A stretch of DNA of 64,000 nucleotides from Prinia subflava (taxonomy: Eukaryota > Chordata > Aves > Passeriformes > Cisticolidae). Positions 1-30,300 of this stretch are shown here, in pieces. The stretch spans positions 7,417,081 to 7,481,080 of the forward strand of contig NC_086258.1 in the NCBI RefSeq assembly GCF_021018805.1. The letters are read 5' to 3'. Numbering within the stretch: position 1 is the stretch's first letter; each line of letters starts with the position of its first letter. Made by a program: the position numbers and the translations under genes. Below the pieces are notes generated by a model, which did not search any database, was not told the DNA's origin, and saw only the letters and a program-made list of their open reading frames with translations.

Positions 1-18456
<18,456 letters not shown>

Positions 18457-21330
18457 CCCCGCATCCCCGGGCCCGCCACCCGCCGCCGGCCCCGCCAGCC
18501 CCCCCGGCTGCCCGGGGAGCCGCAGCGGGGACGTGGGGGCGATGCTCGGGGCGATGCTCGGGGGGACGCGCAGCTGCAGCGCCCGCACAGCGGGGCAGGC
18601 GCCCGGAGCCCGCAGCCGCCCCCGCGCCCCGAGAGCGGCCTGATGTCACGGCGGGGCCGGGACGGAGCCGGCTGCGCTGGAAAGGAGGCGCTGGATTTCC
18701 TCCCGCTGCCTCCGCCCGCCCCCGGGGGCCGGCCCGCCGCGGCTCGGCCCCCTTGGGGAGGGGGGGACGGGGGCGCTGGAGGCGTGAAAAGCCCCGAGGC
18801 CACAAAAAGGGGCGGCGGGCAGGAGGAGGAGGATGCTCGGGGGGCTGCGGGGGTGGCAGGGCGGGGGAAGCACCGGGGTGTTGGCGTTGATGGGAGGGAG
18901 CAAAGCCACGCAGGTGACAACTGCTCCGGGAGAGGACTTTGTGTCGCAAAGTGCTCGCCAAGCACCTGGGCTTCACACACCGCTAGCAAACAGAAAAAGC
19001 GTTAACTGCGAGAACTGCTGAATATCCTCAGCTCGTGTTTTCATCCAGCATTAGCTCAGCCCCTGAGCTCAGCCCCAGGGCACTGCCCAGCCCCTCGCTG
19101 GCCACAGCTGGGCTTTGACACGGTCACGGCCCTGCGGGGACAGCGGGCAGTGTCCCCTGGCAGATGAGGCGATGTGACCCACGGTGGGTCAGCGCCAGGC
19201 CCCCCATGCACAGGCAAAGTGGGATTAGGGACCAGGGCACCTGCTCTCGGCCCAGCAGGGACTCTGGGAAAGCAAAACAAGCCTGGGGGACAGCAGATCT
19301 CACTTTAGAGAACCCCTGCAACATAATTTTGTTTTCGGAAGCGGAGAGAAACGGGCAAAACTGTTTGTCATTCATCAGCCCCCTGCGCTGAGCGCAGCGT
19401 GCTCCAGCCCTCCCCTGCTCTTCCCCTTCCCTCCTCACACACTGCTGAGAAACTGCATCACAGGGTCCGGGCTGTTGCTGCTGACACCACCAAAACCTGG
19501 ACTTTCATGCCTCAGCTCCCTCTGCAGCTGAAATAACACCGGCCTCCCAGGGCCCTGCAGCCCTGCAGCTTTATTTCCAGTGAGGACACGGAGCCAAGGC
19601 TCACGTCCAGCTCTGCCCAGGGCACCAGCAGCTCCTGCCCGGGCAGGAAGGGATTAACAAAGCTGCCAGGCTGTGATAGCTTCAAACTGGAAAGTTTACC
19701 AGGCAGAAGGATGAGCCAGGACAACGTGGGCTATTGTCCCTGCTTTATCTGGAGCCAAAGAGGTCAAAGGGGCTTCCTGGACACGCTGGGAAAGGGGGCC
19801 CAGCCCAGCAGCAGGGCCTTGCAGGGCCGTGGCAGCCCCACATCTTTGGGGGCAGTGCACATTTTAAGCCTGCCCAGGCACGGAGAGGCAGCCCTGATCC
19901 CTGCCCAGGTGAGCCTGCAGTGCCAGGTGTGTCTCTGGAGCTCTCTCCACCACGGAAGGAGGAGATGCTGCTCCGTGCAGGGGCATCCCCAGCCCCACCG
20001 ACCACGTGGCACTGCAAGATGTGTTTAGAAGCTCAGTGCTGTGCATTACTTTGCTAAAATCAGAGGCAGGGGCTTGTTTTCCAGCAGAAATCAGCGTTGC
20101 CTCTCTGGGGCTGTGAAATATTTGGGAGGGAGGCTCTGCTTTGCTTCATGTTTGAGTCCTAGGGCAGAGTAATCACAGCCCACCCCTGGAATCGCTTGGC
20201 ACCGCCCGAGTGCACACAACAAACAACAGCACCGCTCATTTTCAGCTGGCAAAGCCCTCCCAGAGCCTCCAGCTCCGTCTGACCTCTGCACAAAGATGCA
20301 GCTCTGTTTGTCGGGCAATTTTCACCGTCCCTCGGTTGACCACTAAAGATGGTTTCAGGGGAAAAACACTTCTGATAATGGATAATAAATAATATAAGGC
20401 AGGAAGGCAACTGCAGGGGTTTAAAAATAGCCGCTCAGTTTCCTTTCTCCTCTCTTGGGAACCTTCTGGGTCTGAAAAGCAAAACACTCAGAGCGGGGTC
20501 AGGAGCCCAAGTTCAGGATGTTTGCTCTGCGTAGCTAACCCCAAGCACTCAGCCGTCAGGGGCAAGGCTCTTGAAAACCATGAGATTCAAAACAAATAAC
20601 CTTTCAGGGCTTCTTATTTGCCTCTAAGCACGCGGCTGAAAGGCAGGATCACATCCTCAGGTTTCCCTCTGGCACCCTTGAAGGTCTAGAAATTGTTGCG
20701 ACATGTGATTAATTGACACGCATGTGACTTCAGAGATTTAAGAGAATGATCAATGCTTGAGTGACTCATTAAAAAAATACACTGTCAATGTGCACTTGGT
20801 GAACTCAGCAAGAAACTTTTCACAACACATCGAGCTTTTTGGTGTCATCTGTAAATGTCTCATCGACTCTGGCAGGCCGGGAATTGGGTGATGTGGGAAA
20901 TCCATCAGTTTTGGTCTTTCCACCACTCTGAAATCAGCTCTTGGCTGGATAAATACAAACCCACAACACCGGAGCAGCTCTGCTCCTCTGCTGCAGTCTC
21001 CAGCCTTTCCTGCGTGGTCAATAACGTGGAGAGACCAACACAGAGAAGCTTTTGGAAACTTTCAGCCAGTTTTCTGGTTTGGGAATCAATTTGGGTCAGT
21101 CTGTCACAGTCAGGACCTGCAGGACCTGCAGATTCACACCTCAGTTAATAACTGGGCTCAGCCTGGACCCCAAGGTGTCTCTCCCCAGCACGTGGGGTCT
21201 GAGCATTCCCTCCTCCAGCCCTCCTCTGCTTCCATCCCCCTGCTCTGCTGCTGAGTGGGGCTTTCCAGCCCATTTCCTACAGGGCAAAACTCACAGTGAC
21301 CCAATTCCTGAGCTCAGTGTGGCTGTGGGG

Positions 21331-21373
21331 TTTTTTGGGGTTTTTTTTGTTGGGTTTTTTTTTTTTTTTTTCC
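21331..21373. repeat. G/T-rich homopolymer tract
   Basis: Runs of GGGG and up to about 15 T in a row, directly before the 20-bp array. Low-complexity sequence. Confidence 0.9.
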
Positions 21374-21440
21374 ATCAGGCAAGGCTGCTCACCCCAAAGC
21401 ACAAACACTTCCATGGAAGTTGCTCCTGCCTGGCATCCGC

Positions 21441-21775
21441 TGCCTGCCAGCACCCCCAGGGCGCTGCCACCACCCCCAGGGCACTGCCAGGACCCCCAGG
21501 GCACTGCCACCACCCCCAGGGCACTGCCAGCGCCCCCGGGGCACTACCACCTCCCCCGGGGCACTGCCACCACCCTCGGGGTACTGCCACCACCCCCGGG
21601 GCACTGCCAGGACCCCCAGGGGACTGCCAGCATCCCCAGGGCACTGCCAGGACCCTCAGGGCACTGCCAGGACCCCCGGGGCACTGCCAGGACCCCCGGG
21701 GCACTGCCACCACCTCCAGGGCACTGCCAGCACCCCCAGGGCACTGCCACCACCCCCGGGGCTCTGCCACCACCC
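21441..21775. repeat. 20-bp minisatellite, about 16-17 copies
   Basis: The unit is GCACTGCCAGGACCCCCAGG with substitutions at a few fixed positions (AG/CC, A/G) and no length change: units start every 20 bases from 21461 to 21761. Each unit contains the palindrome GGCA-C-TGCC and a C5 tract, so the minus (RALGDS transcript) strand has a G5 tract every 20 bases. The unit has no stop in any frame, giving spurious open frames in all six frames. Confidence 0.97.
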
Positions 21776-22287
21776 CAACAAACCCGTATTCTCTTTGAGC
21801 CTCAGTGAAACCACAGCAGGACCGATGCCAAGAGCTGCAAGGAGCTGATCTCAGCCCCGAGCAGAGGAGGCAGGAATCACCTCACCACCTCTCACTGAGC
21901 CCCTCTGGAGCATCACACACCTCCAGCTTTCACTGCTGGACCAGAGAGAGACCCAGGACCCAAACCAGCAGCCTCTGAGGGGAACTGGGCTGCTTTATGT
22001 GCGAGTTGCAACATTATCCAGCCTCTGTCCCAAGCTCTGGCACCGGCTCACAAGGCGAGTCTGTGTCAGGCCCTGACACGGAGCCCTGAGCACTTCCTTC
22101 TATTGTGCAGCTGGGGAAACCCTTTTGCTTGCTGTTTTTAAGGCATTTTGCAGGAAAAGTGCTACCCAGTTACAAGAATTACTAGCTGAAGGTTAGGCAT
22201 TATGTCCTAGATCAAAACTTTTTGGGCATTCTGATTTTAATTGGAAAAGACTTTTGTTTTCACTGCCCAGGCTCAGCTGGAAGGTTA

Positions 22288-22338
<51 letters not shown>
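22288..22338. repeat. (AAT)17 microsatellite
   Basis: Seventeen perfect AAT triplets in RALGDS intron 1. Confidence 0.98.
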
Positions 22339-23121
22339 CCAACAGTAAACAACCAGTACTATCTCTTCCACTTCAGGATAAGGGGGAAAGCTTGTGCAAG
22401 AAGGGAAAACGATGCCACCGCTCTGTTCAAACAGTCTGTACAGAGAGGTGAGATTGGGTTCCACCAACAAATTTGGGGACCAACAGATCTCAGATCCTCG
22501 CAGACCCAATTCTCACTCTCAGCATGATCAATGCCCTGATTTAGCCAGATTTTAGATGAGAGCCACAGCTCGGCACAGCTCACAGCAGGCACGGATTTTA
22601 GGAGATTCTCTGCAGAGTATTTCAGCTCCAGGGCAGCGGGATCACTCTGCCTCCGGGCTCTGGGCGTTTCTCAGGGCCATTTTGGACAGATCAGGCTCTG
22701 TGAGCTCTTTGTGCTGGCAGGGAGGAAGGCTGGCTCGGGCTCTCCTGCCCTTTGTGCCCCTTTCTGCCAGGGACAGCCTCCCCTGCTCCCCACGGGCAGC
22801 CACCGACCCCGAGCCGGGTAAATTCGGGAGCACAGCCCCCCTCCACACCGAGCATTAACACAGCCAGGCAAGCCCCTAATTACTGTCAGCTCCTAGCAGA
22901 GGAAGCACAGCAAATCCCCGGGCAATCAGCATCTAAAAGTCTCCATCCAGCCATTCTGTGTTTCATTTCCTGCAGCCCCTGTGCACAGCTGGGCTACGGC
23001 ATCTCCTGCAGAGGTTGCCGGCTCCTGGAGCTTGGCAATTATTCCACAAGCCTTGGAGACTCAAGAGCTTGCAGGAATATTTCTCCTCTATCCTACTCCT
23101 CACACCACCCCCTTGGCTGTA

Positions 23122-23535
23122 GCAGAATCATAGATTTTCTGGGGGTTTGGGTTTTTAATAATCCAACAGGTTTGGGTTGAAAGGGACCTTAAAGATGATC
23201 TCATTCCAATCCCTGCCATGGGCAGAGACACTTCCCACTGTCCCAGGCTGCTCCAAGCCCTGTCCAGCCTGGCCTGGAGCACTTCCAGGGATGGGACAGC
23301 CACAGCTTCCATGGAAAACCTGTGCCAGGGCCTGCCCACCCTCACAGGGAACACTTCTTCCACATATCTAATCGAAATCCACTCTCCTTCATTTTAAAAC
23401 CATTGCCCCTTGTCCTGTTACTCTGGACCCTTGTCCAAAGTCCCTCTCCAGCTCTCTTGAAGCCACTTGATGCTCTGGGATGCTCAGATTGCCCCAGAAC
23501 CTTCTCTTCTCCAGGCAATTTATCAAGTATTTGAG
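23122..23535 (-). mobile_element. CR1 LINE 3' end fragment
   Basis: Reverse-oriented CR1. On the plus strand it opens with AGAATCATAGATTTTCTGGG, then GGTTTGGGTTGAAAGGGACC, CCCTGCCATGGGCAGAGACA and CCAGGCTGCTCCAAGCCCTG, and continues into CCTTGTCCTGTTACTCTGGA. It lies in the same sense as RALGDS. The left end is the element's 3' end; the right limit is approximate. Confidence 0.9.
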
Positions 23536-24206
23536 GAGCTGCCATTGGAGCAGCAAGCAACATTACAAACCTCTGTTTTCCAAACTTTCTGACCTCTTAA
23601 ATCTCATCAGAACAAGGCCAACATGTGAGGTGGGGGGAGATCAAGCCCCTTTCTCAGAAAGAAGTGACCACAGCACACTTTGTGCAGGCACCTGCATTCC
23701 TTTGCAGCAAAGAAGAAAAGACCCAGAAAAACAAGAGGCAAGATAGAGCTATTAACACCAAAATGTGCCTAAAAAGCTGAAGGCAGCAGGGCCCAAGGTG
23801 TGAAAAGCACCAAGAGCGTTTTGCAGGGCACTGCTGGCAGGGGGATGCAGGGACCAAAGCTCATCAGCGCTCGCAGTTTCGGGAGGATCACAAGACAGGC
23901 AGGGAGTTTTGTTGGGACCATCCCCACCCCGCAGGAAGCTGCAGCTCCTGGCGGCAGCGTTTTCCCTCTCTCCACGTGGCTCCCGGGAGTGCAGAGTTCA
24001 GCAGGCATTAAAAGCTGCCGCAGCCTGACACGCTGCAGACACCACAGCCCCTAAGCTAAGGACCATTATTTCTTGAGCTGTTTGTCTTTAAAGGCCGCTT
24101 TTATCTCCCTATCACCTTTCAGCCAGAATGTTTCAGTCAGCTCTTTTAACAAATACCACCTAAGGTGCTCGCAACCCAAAGAAAAACAGGAAAAACATTT
24201 CTCCCT

Positions 24207-24219
24207 GTTGCTTAGCAAT
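24207..24219. promoter_or_regulatory. X-box-like RFX motif
   Basis: GTTGCTTAGCAAT, two RFX half-sites (GTTGC / GCAAT) around a 3-base spacer, close to the X-box consensus GTTGCC-N-GGCAAC. Function is inferred only. Confidence 0.35.
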
Positions 24220-27063
24220 CAGTGTGTGGCGAGTTGGAGCCTCCCAGGTGCTCCGTTATTGTAATTTCCATCCTTGCTTGCTTGGCTTCCCTGCAGAACA
24301 GCCAGGGAAAGGAAAACCACTGGTGGAAAAGAGGGGAAAGGTTATGGAGCCACAAAAATTTGCAGGGACAAGTTGGGAATAGGTGTAGCCCATAAGATAA
24401 GGGGAGCTCATTTCTGAAATCAAGCCGTTCCTTCTCATCTGCCAGAAAAATTAAATTAAATAATGAGAGTTCATTTTATATTGAAAACACACATCCACCA
24501 CCTGGGTGGATACAGAACAGAGCAAAGCTCTGGCTCTGCTCACCTTTCAAAAACACATCCAAGGGCAGGCAGCACAATTTTCCACCCACAACAACCAGCC
24601 AGAATGACACGTTCAGCTGAATCGTGTAAAAGGAGAGTCCCAGAAACGAGAGGCTCTGGCAACCGATCCAGGGAGAAATCCCAGTGGAAAACAGAGAAAT
24701 TTGGCTTGGCAGAGCAGCTCTTCCTCCTCCCCAGCTCCTATCCCAGCCCAAGGTCCAGCCCTGCTCCCTGGTGGGACAGGTACACCCACCCCACCTGTGC
24801 CAGGCACAGGGGTGGGCACTTTGGGCTGTGCATCCCTCGCTCCAGCCAGGAGAGCAGCAGGGCAGCTTTATCCCAGCTTTATTCCCACTGGGCTGGGGAA
24901 GGCCAGGAGAGGCTCCCCCTGCCCCCTGCCCAGGTGGCAGCACAGGCAGGGCCTCACTGAGCACCTGGGGCCGTGCTGACCCCACACTGCTCGTCCTCCC
25001 TGGGGACAGGCTGGCGTCGGTGTCACCACCCAGCACGCCCAGACTCAGCTCCTGAACCTGGGCAGCACCATCCACTGCCCTGCTGCTGGGAGGACGTGCC
25101 TGGACACACGAGGGGGAGGGAAGGATGCCATAGAGCGGCTGAGAAGCCCAAGTGATGCCACAGCACAGGCACAGGGAAGGAGCACACGGAGTTGATGGAA
25201 TTGATACCTTGCACAAGATTAAATTATATCTGAAGGCCAGCTTGAAAATGGAGCCAAGCAGGTTGCAAGGCACTGAGCTGATCTGAAGAGATACAGGTAG
25301 GGAAATAAAGCAGATTTGCACAGAGTTATCCCAGTTTGGGAATAAAGTGGAACAGATTTAAATGCCAGATCATGGGAGTAAACAAAGCAACAGCAAAGTG
25401 TTCCACACACACAACATTAATACACCAATAAATAACTGAGGTTACTGACAATAAGAAACTCAGTTAAACAGGAACAAAGCCCTTAAGAGGGGATATGAAA
25501 AGGATGTTCCAACAATGGTCCTGCATCTCCTTTGACCGCACAAACGTCAGGGAAAGCATAAACCAAACCCCAGACACATCGGGAAGCTGCAGGAAAGCTG
25601 ACTTGATCTGAAGTGAGGAGTGAAACCTTGGAGCCGGGCTCCAGCAGAGTGGAGAGCTGATGTGATTGAAAGCGAGCAGCCAAGAGAGGAGCCAGAGGGC
25701 CCGGAAGAGCTGCAGGGATGAGGGAGAGGAGCTGCAGGAGGAGCAGCAGCAGGAGAGACGTCCGGCAGCTGGACCAGCCCCGGTGCTGACACTGCTCAGC
25801 CTCTGCCAAATATCTACGCCAAATTCACCACGGGCTGGGCAGGGACACTGAGTGGACATGAAAACATTCTGCTGTAACAGCCTGAGCACACACTTACTGC
25901 TGTTGGCCACGTGAGAGCCGGGAAAAGGGGCTGGCAAGAGCTGGAAAGGGAAAGTTTCACTGCCCGGCCCTGAGCTGGCTATTGCAGAGATGAAACAAAC
26001 AGTGACACGGCTGAAAAGTCAATTAGGAATTGGAAAAGTCTTTCGGCACTCCCAGGTATTGTTAAGCACTCAGACAAAGGATGTTTAAAAAAAAAATTAT
26101 TTTCCCTTTGGTAATTTCCACTTTGAAAGGTTTCCTCTCTGCATTGTTCCAGCGGGGGAAGTTATCCCAGGCCAGCAGAACTCCTTCTGTTGTGGGGGTT
26201 TTGGCATGGAGGAGCAGCGTTGTCCCAAACAATTCTGCATGCCAGGGGCTGAGGGCCAGGTTTGTCCCTCAGTTAAGGTGGCAGCAATATCAACAAAGTC
26301 ATCAAGAGCCACCGAGTCACACCACGGCTGAGCCCCGGTGCTGCTGACCCTCCCAACTCCCCGCTTTCGAGTCCATGATTTATGGTGTTTTTCCTTCAAG
26401 CCTTGGCTCTGGGAATCACGCTGAGTGCCAAAAGAATTTCAGGTTTTATTAAAATAAAAGGTTATCCCATGAGCACTGAAACTACTTGTGTTGCTTCCTA
26501 TGGTTTTGTGTCTCGAGGCTGTTTTTGGTGCCTAAAAATGTGCGAACCGAGAATGAAAATGTTATTTGTGGTTAAGTGTTTGTAAGAGGCATCTCCCACG
26601 TGGATTTGCTGGTGTCTAATAATACATGAACTCATGCTACAGATGTTTTGGGGCATTTACAAGATTCTTTCCCTCCTCTCAACCATCTCATTTCATCATC
26701 TCTGCATAGACTTAATTATCTGCGAGCCCTCAGCCAGATCTGTGGGTTCAGAAGTCATCTGGGGAGAGAGGGCACAGGCAGAGGGACACCGTGACAGCAT
26801 TAGCCTGGTTTTGGTGGGAAATCAGATTTTCAGCTCTTTCTGGCTCCTCTAACTGCAGGGAAAACAGCAAGGAAACACAACCCGAGCTCTTGCAGGAGGA
26901 TCAGGGAGCAGAGAGTGAGTGGAACAAGCTGCTCCCCGAGGGTCTCACCCAGACTTTCTGCAGCAGTGGGGCCCTGAGGAGCCTCTCTCCTCTTTGCCAC
27001 CCGTGGCACAGAGTGCACAGCCTGATCCATCCATTCCTGAGCTGCCAGCACCTTGGCAGGGTG

Positions 27064-27388
27064 AGGTTTTTAACCTCAGCAGTGAGGATCAGACCCCTCT
27101 GGATGGTTTTTAACCTCAGCAGTGAGGATCAGACCCCTCTGGATGGTTTTTAACCTCAGCAGTGAGGATCAGACCCCTCTGGATGGTTTTTAACCTCAGC
27201 AGTGAGGATCAGACCCCTCTGGATGGTTTTTAACCTCAGCAGTGAGGATCAGACCCCTCTGGATGGTTTTTAACCTCAGCAGTGAGGATCAGACCCCTCT
27301 GGGTGGTTTTTAACCTCAGCAGTGAGGATCAGACCCCTCTGGGTGGTTTTTAACCTCAGCAGTGAGGATCAGACCCCTCTGGATGGTT
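27064..27388. repeat. 40-bp minisatellite, 8 copies
   Basis: The unit starts AGTGAGGATCAGACCCCTCT and ends GGATGGTTTTTAACCTCAGC. Copies start at 27081, 27121, 27161, 27201, 27241, 27281, 27321 and 27361 with almost no divergence; only two units have GGGTGG for GGATGG. Across each junction CCTCA-GCAG-TGAGG forms a 5-bp stem with a 4-base loop. Confidence 0.98.
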
Positions 27389-30300
27389 CATTGCCCAATG
27401 CCACTCGTGCCACGTGGGCACGGAGCAGTGTCAGGGTTTCCATGACATGTGGGCACGTAACACGGTGGCACAGACGGTGCCACCCAGCCAGGGCATGCAC
27501 TGAGTCATCTCTGACAACAGCCAAAGCCCTGGGGAGCTTCCCTTTCCCCCTCCTTGCCCCAGCCCTGACTGAGAGTCACCTTTTACAAAGCTCCTTCCCA
27601 GGGCGGGTGTGCCAGGGCACAGCTGGCACTCGAGGGGAATGGAAGTGTGTCACAGGTCCCAGATGGGGTCCGGTGCCATTCTGTGGCCAGCTGGATGTCA
27701 GCAGCAGCCAGGTCTTTGATTAACCCCAAAGTAATTAGGGAGGGCTGGGAGGACCAGTTCCCCCCGGGGGCTGTAGGTGCAGAGGCGTCGGGAAAAGGCG
27801 GAGCTGCCCCCACTGAACTCGTCCATCTCCTCCCCTGTGCTTCCCGCATCCCTCTCCACCAAACAGAAAGGGAAATCCGGGATTTTCAGCCGCTTTTGAT
27901 TCCCCCTTGCTCTGCACAGCAGGGTGGGGAGGGATTAATCTCCATTTCCTGCCTCCAGACAGCTCCAGGGCTGCCCAAGCAGGATCCCCCTGGTCAGGGG
28001 CTCCCCGAGCCACGACCACGACCCTGCCGGACCCCACAGGGCTGGAACAGCTCCTCCATCCTGCTCCCCCTGCCCTCAGCTCTTCTCCCCAGAGCCCCCA
28101 GAAGTGCCTCCCAGCTGCTCTGCTCGCTCAGGCCAGGCTCTGGCGCCACAAACCACATTGCCCCTCCTTCCTAGCCCGGTTGCAGTTTCTAACTCGCGCT
28201 CAGTTTCCAGTATGGGAAGGAGAAGTGCTGGGGAGGGCACTGTGATGAAAGAAGAAACCCCCTGACTCTCAGAGCAATGCACACAGAAGCCTAAAGGGAG
28301 AAGGATGAGCAGGAAGGGGTTATTAAGGGAGATTTTTGGGTGCTTCTTTCCTGCAGCAGAGGAAGCCCCCTCATCTCTGCATTTCCCTGTCACCAACGTC
28401 ACAGCCAGACACTACCGAGATTGTCACACCAAACCAGCCTTGTCCTCCCAAACAGCTCCTCAGTATCTCCAGGTGAAGGGCGTGATGCTCACCCTGTCCT
28501 CTGAGAGCTCACCCAGATCACAAAAGCAGATGTCAGCAGGGTGGGATCGGGTATTTCCCTCTCCTGGGCTGTCAAGAGGAAGCAAAACCCCAATGTCCTG
28601 CTGGAAAAGCTGCTGCAGCCCCAGCACACCCAGGGACACCCCTGGCACATGCCCAGAGAAGCCAGGAGAGGAGTGAGGACACAGGGCTGAGGAGATGCCT
28701 GCACAGGGATGACACAAGAAAATCAACAAACCAGATTTTGGATGCAAACAACCTCTGAGGTTCTCAAAGTCAGACCTTGACCAGCATCTGCATGGAGCTG
28801 GTGCCCAAAGCCTGAGCTCTGGACCACAACACCGGGGTGCACTATGTGCTGCCCTCTCCAGACACCATGAGTGATGCCACGCACATGACCCTGGGAGTTA
28901 AAAATACCAAATATCACAAGTTCTGCCCCAGCTGAACCACCGGCCCTGCCTGTCCTGTTACACCATTGTCACATGATGGGGCAGGCAGGAGGATCTGGGC
29001 AGAACCAACTCCTGGGGCAGTGGAGCCAATCCTTCCAGCAGTGTTGGTACCACGAAGCACTCCAGGTTCATAAAAGAGCCAACACCAAGCTGCCTCTGGC
29101 TGTCCCCCCTCCCTGCAGTGCTTTACAACCTCACAGCAATTGCACTGAAACCAAAGGTGCTCTTTGCATCTCAGCATTTATCAGCCAGCAGTGGCCAAAT
29201 GGAGCTGTTACAGGACAGGGCTCCCGGCAGGGGCGTTCCTCAGCAGTATTTGAAGGCTAAATCCATCCCTGTCTGGATACAGCAGTGGTGCCTGGCAGTG
29301 CTTAACAAAATTAAGCTGCTGTCTCCTGCACAGGGACACCAGTGAGCAGCGAGGGGCAGGGGATCCTCCAGAGCCGTGTGCTGGCTTTGGAGCAGAGCAG
29401 AGAGCCCCGGGGCTGTGTGTGACAGGAGGGGCCACAGGAGCACGGCTCGTGTCACCTCCGTGGTGGCAGCACATCCGAGGCCAGGCAGGGTCCAGGTCAA
29501 GGCGAGGCAGGCACACTCAGCACTGCCACTCTCAGCTGTCTCAGCCCCAGGGCTCCTCCAGGCACAGGATAATTAAATGGGGTCATCTCGGGTGGAGTCC
29601 CTGGATGGGAGATGCCCGGGGTTTGACCCAGGCTCTGCTGGTGTGTTAAGGGTTGTGAATGGGGCAAGCCCTCGATGTTTGCAGCTGGCACACTCCAAAT
29701 CTGAGGCCCAGTCACTGATGGAGCCTTGTCCCTGCCCCAGCCCGGCTGCAGGAGCTGGAATGGGTGGCTGTGCAGAGGAGGGGATGGAGCCACGGGCAGG
29801 CACTGCCCGCACCCCCAGCTCATCACCTCCTCTTGGGGAGGGCAGCATAGCCAGGGGCAAACAATCCCCACGCTCTGGCAAAGACCCAAAGCAGCCAACA
29901 GCCTCTGCTGTGCCAGCCTGCGCTGTGCCAAACCATCAGCAACTGGATCTGGGTATCTGAGCACACGCGGGCAGCGGGCAGCGCTCACGGCACACTCCTG
30001 CAACAGCTGCTCCTGCAGGGGCTGCCCTGGGCCCGGTGCAGGGTGACAGATGACAGCAAATTGCAATGACGGGGCCCTTCTTGAATCAAACTGGCAGCAG
30101 GCAGCTGCTCCGGGGCCGGGCTGCCGTGAGTCAGGGTGCCCAGCCCCGGGGCAGGGATGGAGCCAGGTCCTGGCAGCAGCACCGGGACCGGGCTGTGCAG
30201 CTGCCCCGGCAGCGCCCGGAGCCACCAGAAAGGCTCTGCCCATCCCGCGGGATCGTCGGGATGGGAACTGAGAGCAGACAGCGAGAGGGAGCTGAAAGCT

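Noticed and set aside
21052..21848. Open frames of 69-248 codons in all six frames
   Set aside because: They are produced by the stop-free 20-bp minisatellite and encode only Pro/Gly-rich repeats; no start context or splice support.
27064..27388. CRISPR-like regular repeat
   Set aside because: The 40-bp units are contiguous with no unique spacers, in a vertebrate intron; an ordinary minisatellite.
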